From Bog-950 sp044225825 (lineage in GTDB: Bacteria; Bacteroidota; Bacteroidia; Chitinophagales; LD1): a DNA stretch of 64,000 nucleotides. A model generated the notes under the pieces. The model was given only the letters and a program-made list of their open reading frames with translations, searched no databases and was not told the origin of the DNA. A program made the translations under genes and the position numbers. Location of the stretch: contig JBGAIB010000006.1 of NCBI GenBank assembly GCA_044225825.1, positions 248,001 through 312,000 on the forward strand. The letters are read 5' to 3'. This document shows, piece after piece, positions 1 to 6,913 of this stretch. Each line of letters begins with the position of its first letter. The stretch's first letter is position 1.

Positions 1-359
1 TTAACTTCGTATGCATGCCATTTATTTCCTTCTCTAACGAGTATGTCGACCGCGCACATTACCCCGTCATACTGAAAAGCCGCCTCATAAATCACATCGT
101 GTGTTTTCAAATACCCCTTAGTGTCTTTCACAGATTGTTGGTATGAAAAAGGATCAGGTGGTGAAGCATCTACACCACCCGGAAATAGCTGCTGAGCTAA
201 TTTTCCTGTATCGGTTCCGGCCTGAAAAATAGCTGCCTGCTCTTCATCCTCAGGGTTGGCAAGCTCTGACTTAAACTTATGCAAATACAAGCGTTTAAGG
301 CATTGGCAGCCATAAGTAAATGTTGATTTGGAAAGAGTGTGTTTGGGTATGGGTTTCAT
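1..359 (-). CDS. DUF2779-like PD-(D/E)XK nuclease, N-terminal part (runs off window)
   Basis: The reading frame opens at ATG 359 and is still open at base 1, giving 119 codons of an N-terminal fragment. It begins MKPIPKHTLSKSTF, has a CxC pair (residues 18 and 20) followed by KRLYLHKF, then a stretch ending in KLAQQLFPGG. The last visible part has an aspartate in VDILVREG and then YEV before the edge, matching the D...ExK core of Cas4-like restriction-endonuclease-fold proteins. The Cys/KRLYL/LFPGG layout is what I know from DUF2779 proteins, which are often found in mobile or defence regions. The lysine of the ExK motif would fall exactly at the edge. Family placement is from memory of motifs; function is unknown. 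Confidence 0.6.
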   Translation of the reverse strand, partial: MKPIPKHTLSKSTFTYGCQCLKRLYLHKFKSELANPEDEEQAAIFQAGTDTGKLAQQLFPGGVDASPPDPFSYQQSVKDTKGYLKTHDVIYEAAFQYDGVMCAVDILVREGNKWHAYEV

Positions 360-396
360 GTTTTATGAATTGCTCTTTACTTATTTTATAAAAGTT

Positions 397-1326
397 TTAC
401 AGGGGTTGCACCTCCACCATATTTTCTTTTGCTAGTATCTTCTCGCCATTAAATCGGTAGGCTATCAGTTTACCATCTTTAGCAATACTATAATCAAGGC
501 AGAGCACATTAGGTTGTTGTATTTCGAGCTCGCCTCGTAACCAATAGTGGCCGAAAAAAACCGGAACGTTCTCTTGGGCATAGAAGTTATTATCAGCAAA
601 CTCTCCCGGCTTGATGATCAGTTTATCGAGTTCGGGTGTTTGATGAAAAAAGTATGTATTGTAGGGTAAGCCTTCCGCATTAAGCCACCACTTTATCCGG
701 GTTTCAGTCCGATGATGTCCGTCTTTGTCTGCAAACCAAAGTCCGTTAGGTAGAGTAGTTTCTTTGCCCTTCAGGGTGCGCTCAATGGCTTCGTAATGGT
801 CAGTACCGTTATCCTGCGCTTCGTAAATTATTTCAGGGAGCAGGGCATTATTTCGGGTAATGGTTTTCAGGTGAGCTATCAGTTTATCATCCCAGCAGGC
901 ATGCACTACCCGAAGATGCTCATTTTCGATAAACATCGGCAGTTTTAAAAACCAATCGATCCAGCCTTTCCATTCCTTTTCATGAGAGGCAAACTGTCTG
1001 ATCGTTTCCTGATGCTGTATAATGTTTTTGAAATGATGTTTACGAAGGTGGCCGCCATGGTCAGGATCCATGAGATAAAAACAAATGGCATTGTATTCAT
1101 GATTGCCCATGACCGCTTCAGCCGAACCGTTATCAGTCATAGAGCGTACGAGGTGCAGTGTTTCGCGGATGTGCGGACCGCGATCCACAAAGTCACCCAC
1201 AAAAATCACCTTCCTTTCATCGGGATGTCGGTAATAGCCTTTATCGTTAATGTATCCGAGTTTGCCAAGCAAATTAATGAGGGGCACCACATGGCCGTGG
1301 ATGTCACCTATAATGTCATAATGCAT
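397..1326 (-). CDS. Calcineurin-like metallophosphoesterase (PrpE/ApaH-like)
   Basis: A 309-aa protein with the metallophosphoesterase core in order: GDIHG (7-11), GDFVDRG (44-50), GNHE (74-77), VHAC (141-144) and a late GHYW near residue 257. These supply the metal ligands of serine/threonine phosphatase and diadenosine-tetraphosphatase-like enzymes. The length is longer than PrpE and nearer ApaH-like proteins, so substrate (phosphoprotein, Ap4A or a nucleotide) cannot be assigned. It lies downstream of and overlaps by 11 bp the deiminase-family gene on the same strand, so the two are probably co-transcribed and translationally coupled. No signal peptide is visible, so it is expected in the cytoplasm. 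It sits inside the AT-rich accessory region left of the integrase. Confidence 0.8.
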   Translation of the reverse strand: MHYDIIGDIHGHVVPLINLLGKLGYINDKGYYRHPDERKVIFVGDFVDRGPHIRETLHLVRSMTDNGSAEAVMGNHEYNAICFYLMDPDHGGHLRKHHFKNIIQHQETIRQFASHEKEWKGWIDWFLKLPMFIENEHLRVVHACWDDKLIAHLKTITRNNALLPEIIYEAQDNGTDHYEAIERTLKGKETTLPNGLWFADKDGHHRTETRIKWWLNAEGLPYNTYFFHQTPELDKLIIKPGEFADNNFYAQENVPVFFGHYWLRGELEIQQPNVLCLDYSIAKDGKLIAYRFNGEKILAKENMVEVQPL

Positions 1327-2173
1327 ATGGGGTGTTTTTTAGTTTTATGTTCCAGGTGCAGCAGCGCAATACTCCGCCTTCTGCTGCTAACTCTGTGCAA
1401 TCAATGCATTCAATTTTAGCGCTGGGATATAATGCGGCAACAACTTGACGAGCTTTATCATCTCTTGCTTTCATGTTGTATTGTGGCATAACGATCAGGT
1501 TGCCTACATGTAGAAAGTTGAGGTAATCGCAACAGTCCGATTTGTAATCAGAGTTTTCACTGGCGTACCAGGGCAGATAATGAATCTTCAGGTTATGACT
1601 CTGCAATACTTTTTCGAGTTTTAGGAAAAACTTTTCACCAACTGGTCTGAAATCATTTACCAGTATAGTGTCTTCGTTTACAAAGCGTACCATACCATCG
1701 GAATGACCGGTAAAATCATTAGGAACATGGGGCAGCACGATGAGTTCCTCTACTTTTAGCGTGCTACGTAGCTCCTGAACCAATTCGGCTTTGGGTTTTA
1801 GATTATCCTTAAAGATAAAATCGGTTACAACTGCTTTGGTTCCGGAGCATACTAAGTTCCCTCCATCCAAAACAATGCAGGATGGAACAAAAAGACTACT
1901 GAAACTAACGGGCACTTTGCTTGTATCGGTGAATAAGTGTGCGTATTTCTTATACTTAAGGTAGGAGGGGGTAAAGACGAAGCGGATGAATGTATCATCA
2001 GAAATCTGTACAGACATGTAATCGCGGCACCAGATATCAGCTGTATTTTGCAACTCAAGCAACGGAATGCGCGCTTGTATGAGAATACCTTCCAGTGTTT
2101 CGAAAACCCGGGGATAGTTATTTCGGAGAAGCGCGGAAACAAAGACTGTGTCGGTTTCAGAGTCAGTAATCAT
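1316..2173 (-). CDS. Agmatine deiminase / peptidylarginine deiminase family protein
   Basis: A 285-aa member of the guanidino-group-modifying fold. Visible motifs are DIWCRDYM (46-53), DGGN (103-106), GHSDG (156-160) with the catalytic His157 and Asp159, and a C-terminal GGVLRCC (266-272) supplying the nucleophilic cysteine. The order Asp...His-x-Asp...Cys fits agmatine deiminase and bacterial peptidylarginine deiminase. It is clearly shorter than typical AguA (about 350-370 aa) and has no partner N-carbamoylputrescine amidase nearby, so a role in putrescine synthesis is not supported by context. The ATG at 2173 is the first start; a 165-bp gap separates it from the divergent DUF1810 gene. 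The start of the phosphatase gene overlaps its 3' end by 11 bp. Confidence 0.75.
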   Translation of the reverse strand: MITDSETDTVFVSALLRNNYPRVFETLEGILIQARIPLLELQNTADIWCRDYMSVQISDDTFIRFVFTPSYLKYKKYAHLFTDTSKVPVSFSSLFVPSCIVLDGGNLVCSGTKAVVTDFIFKDNLKPKAELVQELRSTLKVEELIVLPHVPNDFTGHSDGMVRFVNEDTILVNDFRPVGEKFFLKLEKVLQSHNLKIHYLPWYASENSDYKSDCCDYLNFLHVGNLIVMPQYNMKARDDKARQVVAALYPSAKIECIDCTELAAEGGVLRCCTWNIKLKNTPYAL

Positions 2174-2338
2174 ACCTGTTACGTTTAGGAATTACAGCGC
2201 TAAAATAAACCGGCAGAACGCAACCTATTTGCGTTTAATAGAATGACGATACTAATTTGCAGGAAAGTTCTTTAAGAATGATGTATCAGTTAGTGGTTTT
2301 GTCTTTTTTTGTCCTAACGATAATCCAAAACTAAATCC

Positions 2339-2779
2339 ATGTCACTAGGCCTTTCAAGATTCGAAGAAGCTCAGGAGCAACATTATATACAGGCACTTTC
2401 AGAGTTGAAAGCCGGCTTTAAACGAACCCATTGGATGTGGTTCATTTTCCCACAGATAAAAGGTCTTGGATATAGCGAAAAGTCAAAATATTATGCCCTA
2501 CAAAGTATGGAAGAGGCTAAAGAATATCTCTCGCATCCGGTGCTTGGTAGTAGGTTGCGTGAGTTATGCCAAGTTTTACTCGGGTTGGAGGGAAATAATC
2601 CAACTACTGTTTTCGGACAGCCTGACGATCAAAAGTTGCAATCCTGTATGACTCTTTTCGCCTTGGCCGATGAAGAAGATCCGCTGTTCACAAAAGTGCT
2701 TGATAAATTTTTTGATGGAAAGAAAGACCCGTTAACGGAACAGTTCGTAAAGGGGATGTTAGTCTATATGAACTCTTAA
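2339..2779 (+). CDS. DUF1810 family protein
   Basis: A 146-aa cytoplasmic protein beginning MSLGLSRFEEAQEQHY. It carries the family's hallmark THWMWFIFPQ (about residues 30-39) followed by GLGYSEKSKYYAL, and later PDDQKLQSCMTLF. These fit DUF1810, sometimes mislabelled calpastatin. The biochemical role of the family is not settled. The length equals that of the family, so it looks intact. Its divergent partner is the deiminase gene. It lies in the accessory segment left of the integrase, and I cannot tell whether it is island cargo or backbone. Confidence 0.85.
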   Translation: MSLGLSRFEEAQEQHYIQALSELKAGFKRTHWMWFIFPQIKGLGYSEKSKYYALQSMEEAKEYLSHPVLGSRLRELCQVLLGLEGNNPTTVFGQPDDQKLQSCMTLFALADEEDPLFTKVLDKFFDGKKDPLTEQFVKGMLVYMNS

Positions 2780-2839
2780 ATATAAGTGAAGATATGACAA
2801 CAGAATAGTTTTAATTTATTGTATAAAACAATTAATAAG

Positions 2840-3943
2840 ATGAAAACTAAAGCTAAAGCTTCAGCAGGATGGACGGGGGAGTTATTTACTCCACCTGTTG
2901 GTTTTATACGACCCATTCCCAGCGATAAGCACGAACAGTACCGTTTGAAATATACAGAGCTGGGACCATTTTCTTTTCATCAGTACGATTTGGATATCTG
3001 TAAGATTTACAGGCAGGTAGATGATTTAAAAGCGCGTTATAAGAATTTTAATGGCGCCCCATTTGTAAACTATGTAACCCAAATAAAAGAGGATGTAAAG
3101 TTTATCCTGAACGAAAAAGAACTTGATGCCGATTTTTATGCGGAGCACTTTTATTACGTTCTCCATCACGATGAACCGTTTTTTAGGTCTTATCTGGGCT
3201 TATATCTGGCACTTAGCGATGCTCTTGAAATTGTTCCAATACTGGAATACCAATATGAAAGATTCATGGAAGCAAAACCTGAAAGTGAATCCCCTGAATT
3301 CTTTTTGGACCAGCTCGAATACACAGCCTGCAATTTTATTCGAACTAATCGTTTCCCTGAGGATTATTTTATTAAGCATGACAAAATTGTAAACTGGATT
3401 TTTTCAAAACGTCAATTCAGAAAATATGAACAATCCCTTGAACAAAGGATTGGGTTTCTCATTAAGGCAATAAACAAAGTTACAGATAACCGAGTTAAGG
3501 AGGAGGTTGTGCAGCAAATCGATGACCAAACTTATGTGAAAAAGTCTGCTATTCGTGTAGAAGAAGATTTTCGGGAAATTTTGTTTAACGACTTGAAAGA
3601 CTTTTTTAATGAAATTAACCATACAACCATTAAAGCGTTATTCAGCGGAACCGGACCGGATAACCTGAAGGTAATCTTTGAGGGGAATGCCAATCAGTTG
3701 GTAGATGTTTTTCGAATTTATGCCGAAGACAAAAAAGTGCAATTCCCTAAGCGCGACATCGCTAAATGGATTTGTAATCACTTTATGTATTTAGCTGAAA
3801 ACAAAAGCATACCAGAGTTCTTTGACTCTGATGCTACCGAAAATATGATTTACGGTCAGCGACTTCCTGCCAAGGATAAACGTATTCCCCTAACCGGCCT
3901 TGAAAAGGCCCGCTTGGCCTACTACCCCAAAAAAACTGTTTAG
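2840..3943 (+). CDS. Hypothetical protein of the integrative element (367 aa)
   Basis: I do not recognise this protein. The ATG at 2840 gives 367 aa; an in-frame TTG at 2819 would add seven residues, but the ATG has the commoner start and a basic lysine-rich N-terminus. The protein is soluble, rich in aromatic and charged residues and probably mostly helical. The C-terminal 90 residues (from about LKVIFEGNANQLVDVF) resemble a segment often seen at the end of hypothetical proteins from Bacteroidota conjugative or integrative elements, but I cannot name a family. It is AT-rich and lies just before an operator-like repeat and the RHH/HTH operon, so it is likely element-encoded. Confidence 0.7.
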   Translation: MKTKAKASAGWTGELFTPPVGFIRPIPSDKHEQYRLKYTELGPFSFHQYDLDICKIYRQVDDLKARYKNFNGAPFVNYVTQIKEDVKFILNEKELDADFYAEHFYYVLHHDEPFFRSYLGLYLALSDALEIVPILEYQYERFMEAKPESESPEFFLDQLEYTACNFIRTNRFPEDYFIKHDKIVNWIFSKRQFRKYEQSLEQRIGFLIKAINKVTDNRVKEEVVQQIDDQTYVKKSAIRVEEDFREILFNDLKDFFNEINHTTIKALFSGTGPDNLKVIFEGNANQLVDVFRIYAEDKKVQFPKRDIAKWICNHFMYLAENKSIPEFFDSDATENMIYGQRLPAKDKRIPLTGLEKARLAYYPKKTV

Positions 3944-3972
3944 ATTCCTGTTTAGACGTAAAACATCTAAAC
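3938..3972. promoter_or_regulatory. Operator-like repeats GTTTAGA x2 plus inverted copy
   Basis: The heptamer GTTTAGA occurs at 3938-3944 (overlapping the stop codon of the upstream gene) and 3950-3956, a 12-bp period, and its inverse TCTAAAC at 3966-3972. The second and third copies can form an 8-bp hairpin with a 9-base loop. The cluster lies 80-115 bp before the RHH-type protein gene at 4053, with a palindromic ACGTACGT in between. This is the expected place for an autoregulated operator of a mobile-element operon; the binding protein is inferred only. Confidence 0.35.
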
Positions 3973-4052
3973 ACACTCATGGGTCTATGTATATGAAAAT
4001 CGGATGGATTATACGTACGTCCGGGTTGATTTTTTAACTAGAAACATAGAAT

Positions 4053-4520
4053 ATGGGCTTAAAAGAATTAAAGGAAGAATCACAGACGGGTTCCCCAAAG
4101 GTTGTTATCTCTATTAAGGCACGACCTGAATTAAAGATGCGTTTAAACGAGGAAGCCGCAGCGTCAGGAATGAGCTTAAGTGAATACGGAGAACTGCTAC
4201 TAGAAAATCGCCATGATAGCCAAACTGAGATTTCAGTGTTGGAATCAGAAAAAAAAGCATTAAGCGCGCAATTGGCGAGAAATAATACTCACGAACTGGA
4301 ATTGGTTCGAGCTGAAAGCGCGCAATTGAAAAAGCAACTGTTGGAGTTGCCGCAGAACTCAATTTTGAATGACCCACGACTTTTGCAGCTTTTTGAAAAA
4401 CTTAAAGGAAAAAAAGATAGAATCATAAACGCAGAAGGTGCGGATTTCGACATAGTCTATGAGACCCCCAAGCAAGTCCTTATTGCACTCATTTATGCTT
4501 CAAAACTAAATCAAAAATAA
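4053..4520 (+). CDS. RHH-like / coiled-coil protein of the integrative element
   Basis: A 155-aa protein. Residues about 17-50 (VVISIKARPELKMRL...GMSLSEYGELLL) look like a ribbon-helix-helix DNA-binding unit: a short strand, then two helices with a serine-led second helix. Residues 55-105 form a heptad-like, Glu/Leu-rich coiled coil. The C-terminal part ends YETPKQVLIALIYASK. Proteins of this layout sit upstream of integrases in many Bacteroidota elements and could regulate transfer or excision, but no function has been shown that I know of. It is followed after one base by a 58-aa membrane peptide gene and then an HTH protein, suggesting one operon. The operator-like repeat at 3938-3972 precedes it. 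Confidence 0.65.
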   Translation: MGLKELKEESQTGSPKVVISIKARPELKMRLNEEAAASGMSLSEYGELLLENRHDSQTEISVLESEKKALSAQLARNNTHELELVRAESAQLKKQLLELPQNSILNDPRLLQLFEKLKGKKDRIINAEGADFDIVYETPKQVLIALIYASKLNQK

Positions 4521-4521
4521 T

Positions 4522-4698
4522 ATGTTAGTAACACCTCCGAATCTACCCATGAATAACAAGCATGGATTTCCTTGGCTAGGGGTCCTGGTGACAACAGCTA
4601 TTGTAGGCTTAACCTTCTACGCATATAGTCAGACAAAAGCCACACGGCTCAACACTTCGAACAACAGTAAACGGGAAGAAAACAATAAGGTAAGCTAA
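4522..4698 (+). CDS. Small single-pass membrane protein (58 aa)
   Basis: An ATG at 4522 follows the upstream stop codon by one base and opens a 58-codon frame ending TAA 4696-4698. The peptide has a short polar N-terminus, a hydrophobic segment at about residues 16-34 (FPWLGVLVTTAIVGLTFYAY) and a polar, Lys/Asn-rich tail. That is a convincing single transmembrane helix, probably with the tail in the cytoplasm. Tight spacing to the genes on both sides supports it as a real member of the three-gene operon. No family is recognised. An alternative start is Met10, which keeps the membrane segment. Confidence 0.6.
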   Translation: MLVTPPNLPMNNKHGFPWLGVLVTTAIVGLTFYAYSQTKATRLNTSNNSKREENNKVS

Positions 4699-4710
4699 TT
4701 ACAGAAAACC

Positions 4711-4995
4711 ATGGATGTCATAGTCATTGATAGTAAAGCATATGAAAAGCTCAAAGAAGAGCTTTTCGATTTCCTCGTCAGGAAGATGGAGGAGAATGCT
4801 TTATTGCCAAAAAACAATGAAAAATCTGACGAATGGTTAAGCGTGAAAGATACGATGCGTTTCCTTCAGGTTGGCAGAACAAAATTGCAGGAATTGAAAA
4901 ATGATGGCGAGATTGATTTTACTCAGAAAAATAAAAAGCTCCTGTTTCACCGAAAAAGCCTGGAAAGGTATTTGAAAAAATACAGCACCCTCTAG
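4711..4995 (+). CDS. Excisionase-like helix-turn-helix protein
   Basis: A 94-aa protein with an N-terminal region predicted helical and a C-terminal winged HTH of the excisionase/MerR-like (HTH_17) type: DEWLSVKDTMRFLQVGRTKL, then a short wing and LLFHRKSLERYLKKY. This architecture is typical of Bacteroidota element proteins that bind near attachment sites and direct excision. The gene ends three bases before the convergent integrase gene's stop, so recombinase and putative directionality factor are neighbours. Role in excision is inferred from family and position. The length is normal for the group. Confidence 0.8.
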   Translation: MDVIVIDSKAYEKLKEELFDFLVRKMEENALLPKNNEKSDEWLSVKDTMRFLQVGRTKLQELKNDGEIDFTQKNKKLLFHRKSLERYLKKYSTL

Positions 4996-4998
4996 GCC

Positions 4999-6276
4999 TT
5001 ACCGCTTCGGACGTTTGGTTTTTGCCACACTTTTGCCAGCCGATGGCGGCTGTAACACTTTCAGCAGTGCCTCATCTGTATCCTTATGTATAAAGTTTCC
5101 CTGATACACTGCTGTGGTGTTCATATTTTGATGCCGGTAAAGTTTTTGTAGTATCGGAGTTGGTATTTTATCCCCTGATATGTTACCAAACGTATGTCTA
5201 GCGATGTGATTGCTCATTGGCTTGTTTATCGATGCACGTTTCCCGATAGTTTTAAGTCGTTTATTGAGGGTACTGGTGGCAGAATTTACCTTGGACTGAA
5301 TGTCCTCCGGACTGGTCCAGTCTACATCCTTTAAGTAAGGGAACACCACATCATTGTAACTCCTTTTGTCTTCTTCATAATAGGAAAGTATTTCCTGTGC
5401 CTCCTCTGAAATAGGTATCGATACAGTGGAAAGTGTTTTCCCCATTTCGTAGAGCAAACGGTTATTCTGAATCGAGTCCCATCTCAGTCTCAGTAAGTCC
5501 CCGATTCTCACACCTGCAAAATTATAGGAAAGCAGAAACACATTCCTCGCATGCCACATACCGCTGTCTTTCTCCAGTTTGAGGTTGCGTATCTTATCTA
5601 ATTCAAAATCCTCGAGGCCTATTTTCTTTCCATTTACTTGCTTCAGCTGTATTTTATCCTGTCCACCGAATGGGTAATACTCGCGTTCAATGAGTCCGCC
5701 ACGTATGGCCTTGTTGAAAATGGTTCGGATCATGATCAGATAATTATTGATCGTTTTCAGACTTTTGCCCTCGGCAATCAGGTGAGTCCTCAGTTTATCG
5801 AGTGTATCCACATCAATGTCGTAAAATTCAACGTCCTGGTTTTTAAAGAATTTCTTCAGACCGGCAATCCGTGACTTTTCTGATTTAGCCACATTGATTT
5901 TTTTCCTTTTGAGGATGTCTTCCACATATTCCTCCGCAAAGGCGAAGAACGATTTGGTGGCATGGGCCATGCTTATCTTTCTCTTCAGCTTTTCCAAACT
6001 GAAAACCGGCTCACGGATTTCCAAATCAAGAATGGCCTGTTCGGCTTCCGCTTTTTTCTTAGCTATCAGGACTTTTAATGTCTTATAGCGGGGGTGAGTT
6101 TTTTTTACCTGTTGCGCTTCTTCATCCCAGTTCTGAAGAGAAGAGGTGTGCCCGATAAATTTGTATTTGGCTTTACGTCTTTGGATAAACCGAATAGCGA
6201 TAGGGAACTCCCGTTGAGGGTCGGGATCTTCGCCATTTATTTTCTTAACCATCAACAGTACTTTGATGTTGGCCAT
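4999..6276 (-). CDS. Tyrosine recombinase (site-specific integrase)
   Basis: A 425-aa phage-type integrase. An N-terminal arm-binding-like region (residues 1-95) is followed by a SAM-like core-binding domain (about 100-210, ending around NNYLIMIRTIFNKAI) and the catalytic domain. The catalytic Arg is in AGVRIGDLLRLRW, the HxxR box is HIARHTFG, and the late His and nucleophilic Tyr are in YRHQNMNTTAVYQ. All needed residues are present, so it should be active. I chose ATG 6276; an in-frame GTG at 6294 adds six residues. It is transcribed away from the attachment site, which begins about 150 bp upstream of its start, consistent with insertion into tRNA-fMet. Tandem 11-mers at 6311-6332 lie in its promoter region. 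Confidence 0.92.
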   Translation of the reverse strand: MANIKVLLMVKKINGEDPDPQREFPIAIRFIQRRKAKYKFIGHTSSLQNWDEEAQQVKKTHPRYKTLKVLIAKKKAEAEQAILDLEIREPVFSLEKLKRKISMAHATKSFFAFAEEYVEDILKRKKINVAKSEKSRIAGLKKFFKNQDVEFYDIDVDTLDKLRTHLIAEGKSLKTINNYLIMIRTIFNKAIRGGLIEREYYPFGGQDKIQLKQVNGKKIGLEDFELDKIRNLKLEKDSGMWHARNVFLLSYNFAGVRIGDLLRLRWDSIQNNRLLYEMGKTLSTVSIPISEEAQEILSYYEEDKRSYNDVVFPYLKDVDWTSPEDIQSKVNSATSTLNKRLKTIGKRASINKPMSNHIARHTFGNISGDKIPTPILQKLYRHQNMNTTAVYQGNFIHKDTDEALLKVLQPPSAGKSVAKTKRPKR

Positions 6277-6310
6277 ATGCTTACGTTTAGTCACCGCAAA
6301 TATAGGACAT

Positions 6311-6332
6311 TAGGTAAAACATAGGTAAAACA
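6311..6332. repeat. Tandem 11-mer (TAGGTAAAACA x2) upstream of the integrase
   Basis: TAGGTAAAACA occurs at 6311-6321 and again, without a gap, at 6322-6332, just before the integrase start. Three ATTTC pentamers and a related GTTTC follow near 6405-6426. Short repeats between an integrase gene and its core attachment site are the usual place for arm-type integrase sites or an operator. Function is inferred from position only. Confidence 0.4.
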
Positions 6333-6445
6333 TTTTGGGAATGAAATGTGACTAACCGAAACTTATTAAAATAAATAATCTATTGATTATCAGTATTTAT
6401 ATGTCATTTCATTTCATTTCGTTTCACTTTTTATCCCCTAAGGTG

Positions 6446-6491
6446 TGGGCTCATAACCCAAAGGTCGCATGTTCGAGTCATGCCCCCGCAA
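6446..6491 (+). other. attachment site: 3' fragment of initiator tRNA-fMet(CAT)
   Basis: From TGGGC at 6446 the sequence matches the 3' two-thirds of bacterial initiator tRNA: three G-C pairs in the anticodon stem (GGG 6447-6449, CCC 6457-6459), anticodon CAT at 6452-6454, AAAGGTC variable region, a perfect T arm (GCATG/CATGC around TTCGAGT) and the acceptor strand CCCCGCA (6484-6490) with discriminator A6491; CCA is not encoded. The D arm and 5' acceptor are missing: upstream sequence up to about 6444 is unrelated. This is what remains when an integrase inserts an element at the tRNA 3' end, so 6446 is close to the island's right boundary. The intact tRNA would lie left of the window. Confidence 0.8.
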
Positions 6492-6533
6492 CTAAGTAAA
6501 GGCCGCACATGCGGCCTTTTTTCATTTTCTATT
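6466..6533 (+). repeat. 68-bp direct repeat, copy 1 (tRNA T arm to past terminator)
   Basis: The stretch from CGCATG in the tRNA T arm, through acceptor strand, terminator and TTCATTTTCTATT, recurs without any mismatch at 6832-6899, 366 bp downstream. The perfect identity means a recent duplication, and the copies bracket the GIY-YIG gene. Confidence 0.9.
6498..6522 (+). terminator. Rho-independent terminator after tRNA-fMet 3' fragment
   Basis: A GGCCGC/GCGGCC stem with a four-base loop ACAT followed by six Ts. It is the native terminator of the tRNA-fMet transcript and is part of the exact 68-bp repeat. Confidence 0.8.
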
Positions 6534-6553
6534 GTTGTAAATTGTAGGAGTTT

Positions 6554-6801
6554 ATGTTCACGGTTTACATCCTTGTTTCTACCAATCATAATAAAACCTA
6601 CGTAGGTTTTACCTCCGATTTAGAAAGTCGGTTTAAATCGCATAACGAATTAGCAACTAAGGGGTGGACAATTAAGTATCGTCCATGGAGTATACTTCAT
6701 ACCGAACAGTTTCTTACAAAGGCACAGGCAATGGCAGGGAAAAATGGCTTAAGACTGGCATAGGGCGACAGTTTATAAAAGAAAAACTTGCAGAGAGATG
6801 A
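6554..6801 (+). pseudogene. GIY-YIG family endonuclease, frameshifted near the C-terminus
   Basis: The frame opens at ATG 6554 with MFTVYILVSTNHNKTYVGFT, which contains the GIY-YIG core (VYIL...TYVG), then the catalytic-region Arg in LESRFKSHN. It reads to a stop after 69 aa. A change of frame by one missing base at about 6735, after AQAMA, restores a normal family C-terminus (REKWLKTGIGR, then QFIKEKLAER and TGA 6799-6801). The intact protein would be about 82 aa, the usual size for the small URI/YhbQ-type group. The catalytic Glu/Asn half is therefore at risk in the present allele. It is bracketed by two exact copies of the tRNA-fMet 3' end and is probably a mobile cassette gene. A sequencing error at the G/A run cannot be excluded. 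Confidence 0.75.
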
Positions 6802-6806
6802 TTTCT

Positions 6807-6899
6807 TGGGCTCATATCCGCCGAAGGCGGACGCATGTTCGAGTCATGCCCCCGCAACTAAGTAAAGGCCGCACATGCGGCCTTTTTTCATTTTCTATT
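6807..6899 (+). repeat. Second tRNA-fMet 3' fragment with palindromic insert; 68-bp repeat copy 2
   Basis: TGGGCTCATA (6807-6816) repeats the anticodon region of copy 1, but the next bases are the palindrome TCCGCCGAAGGCGGA (6817-6831) instead of ACCCAAAGGT. From 6832 to 6899 the sequence is identical to 6466-6533, including T arm, acceptor and terminator (stem at 6867-6882). It cannot fold as a normal anticodon arm, so it is not a functional tRNA. It begins five bases after the GIY-YIG stop and looks like the right end of the cassette. Confidence 0.8.
6864..6888 (+). terminator. Duplicated tRNA-fMet terminator
   Basis: Identical to 6498-6522: GGCCGC, loop ACAT, GCGGCC and six Ts. In this copy it would end transcripts of the GIY-YIG cassette. 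Confidence 0.8.
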
Positions 6900-6913
6900 A
6901 TAGGTAGTTAATT

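Noticed and set aside
6446..6491. Functional tRNA-fMet gene at the island edge
   Set aside because: Only the 3' part is present. No 5' acceptor or D arm is found upstream, so it cannot be a tRNA gene by itself.
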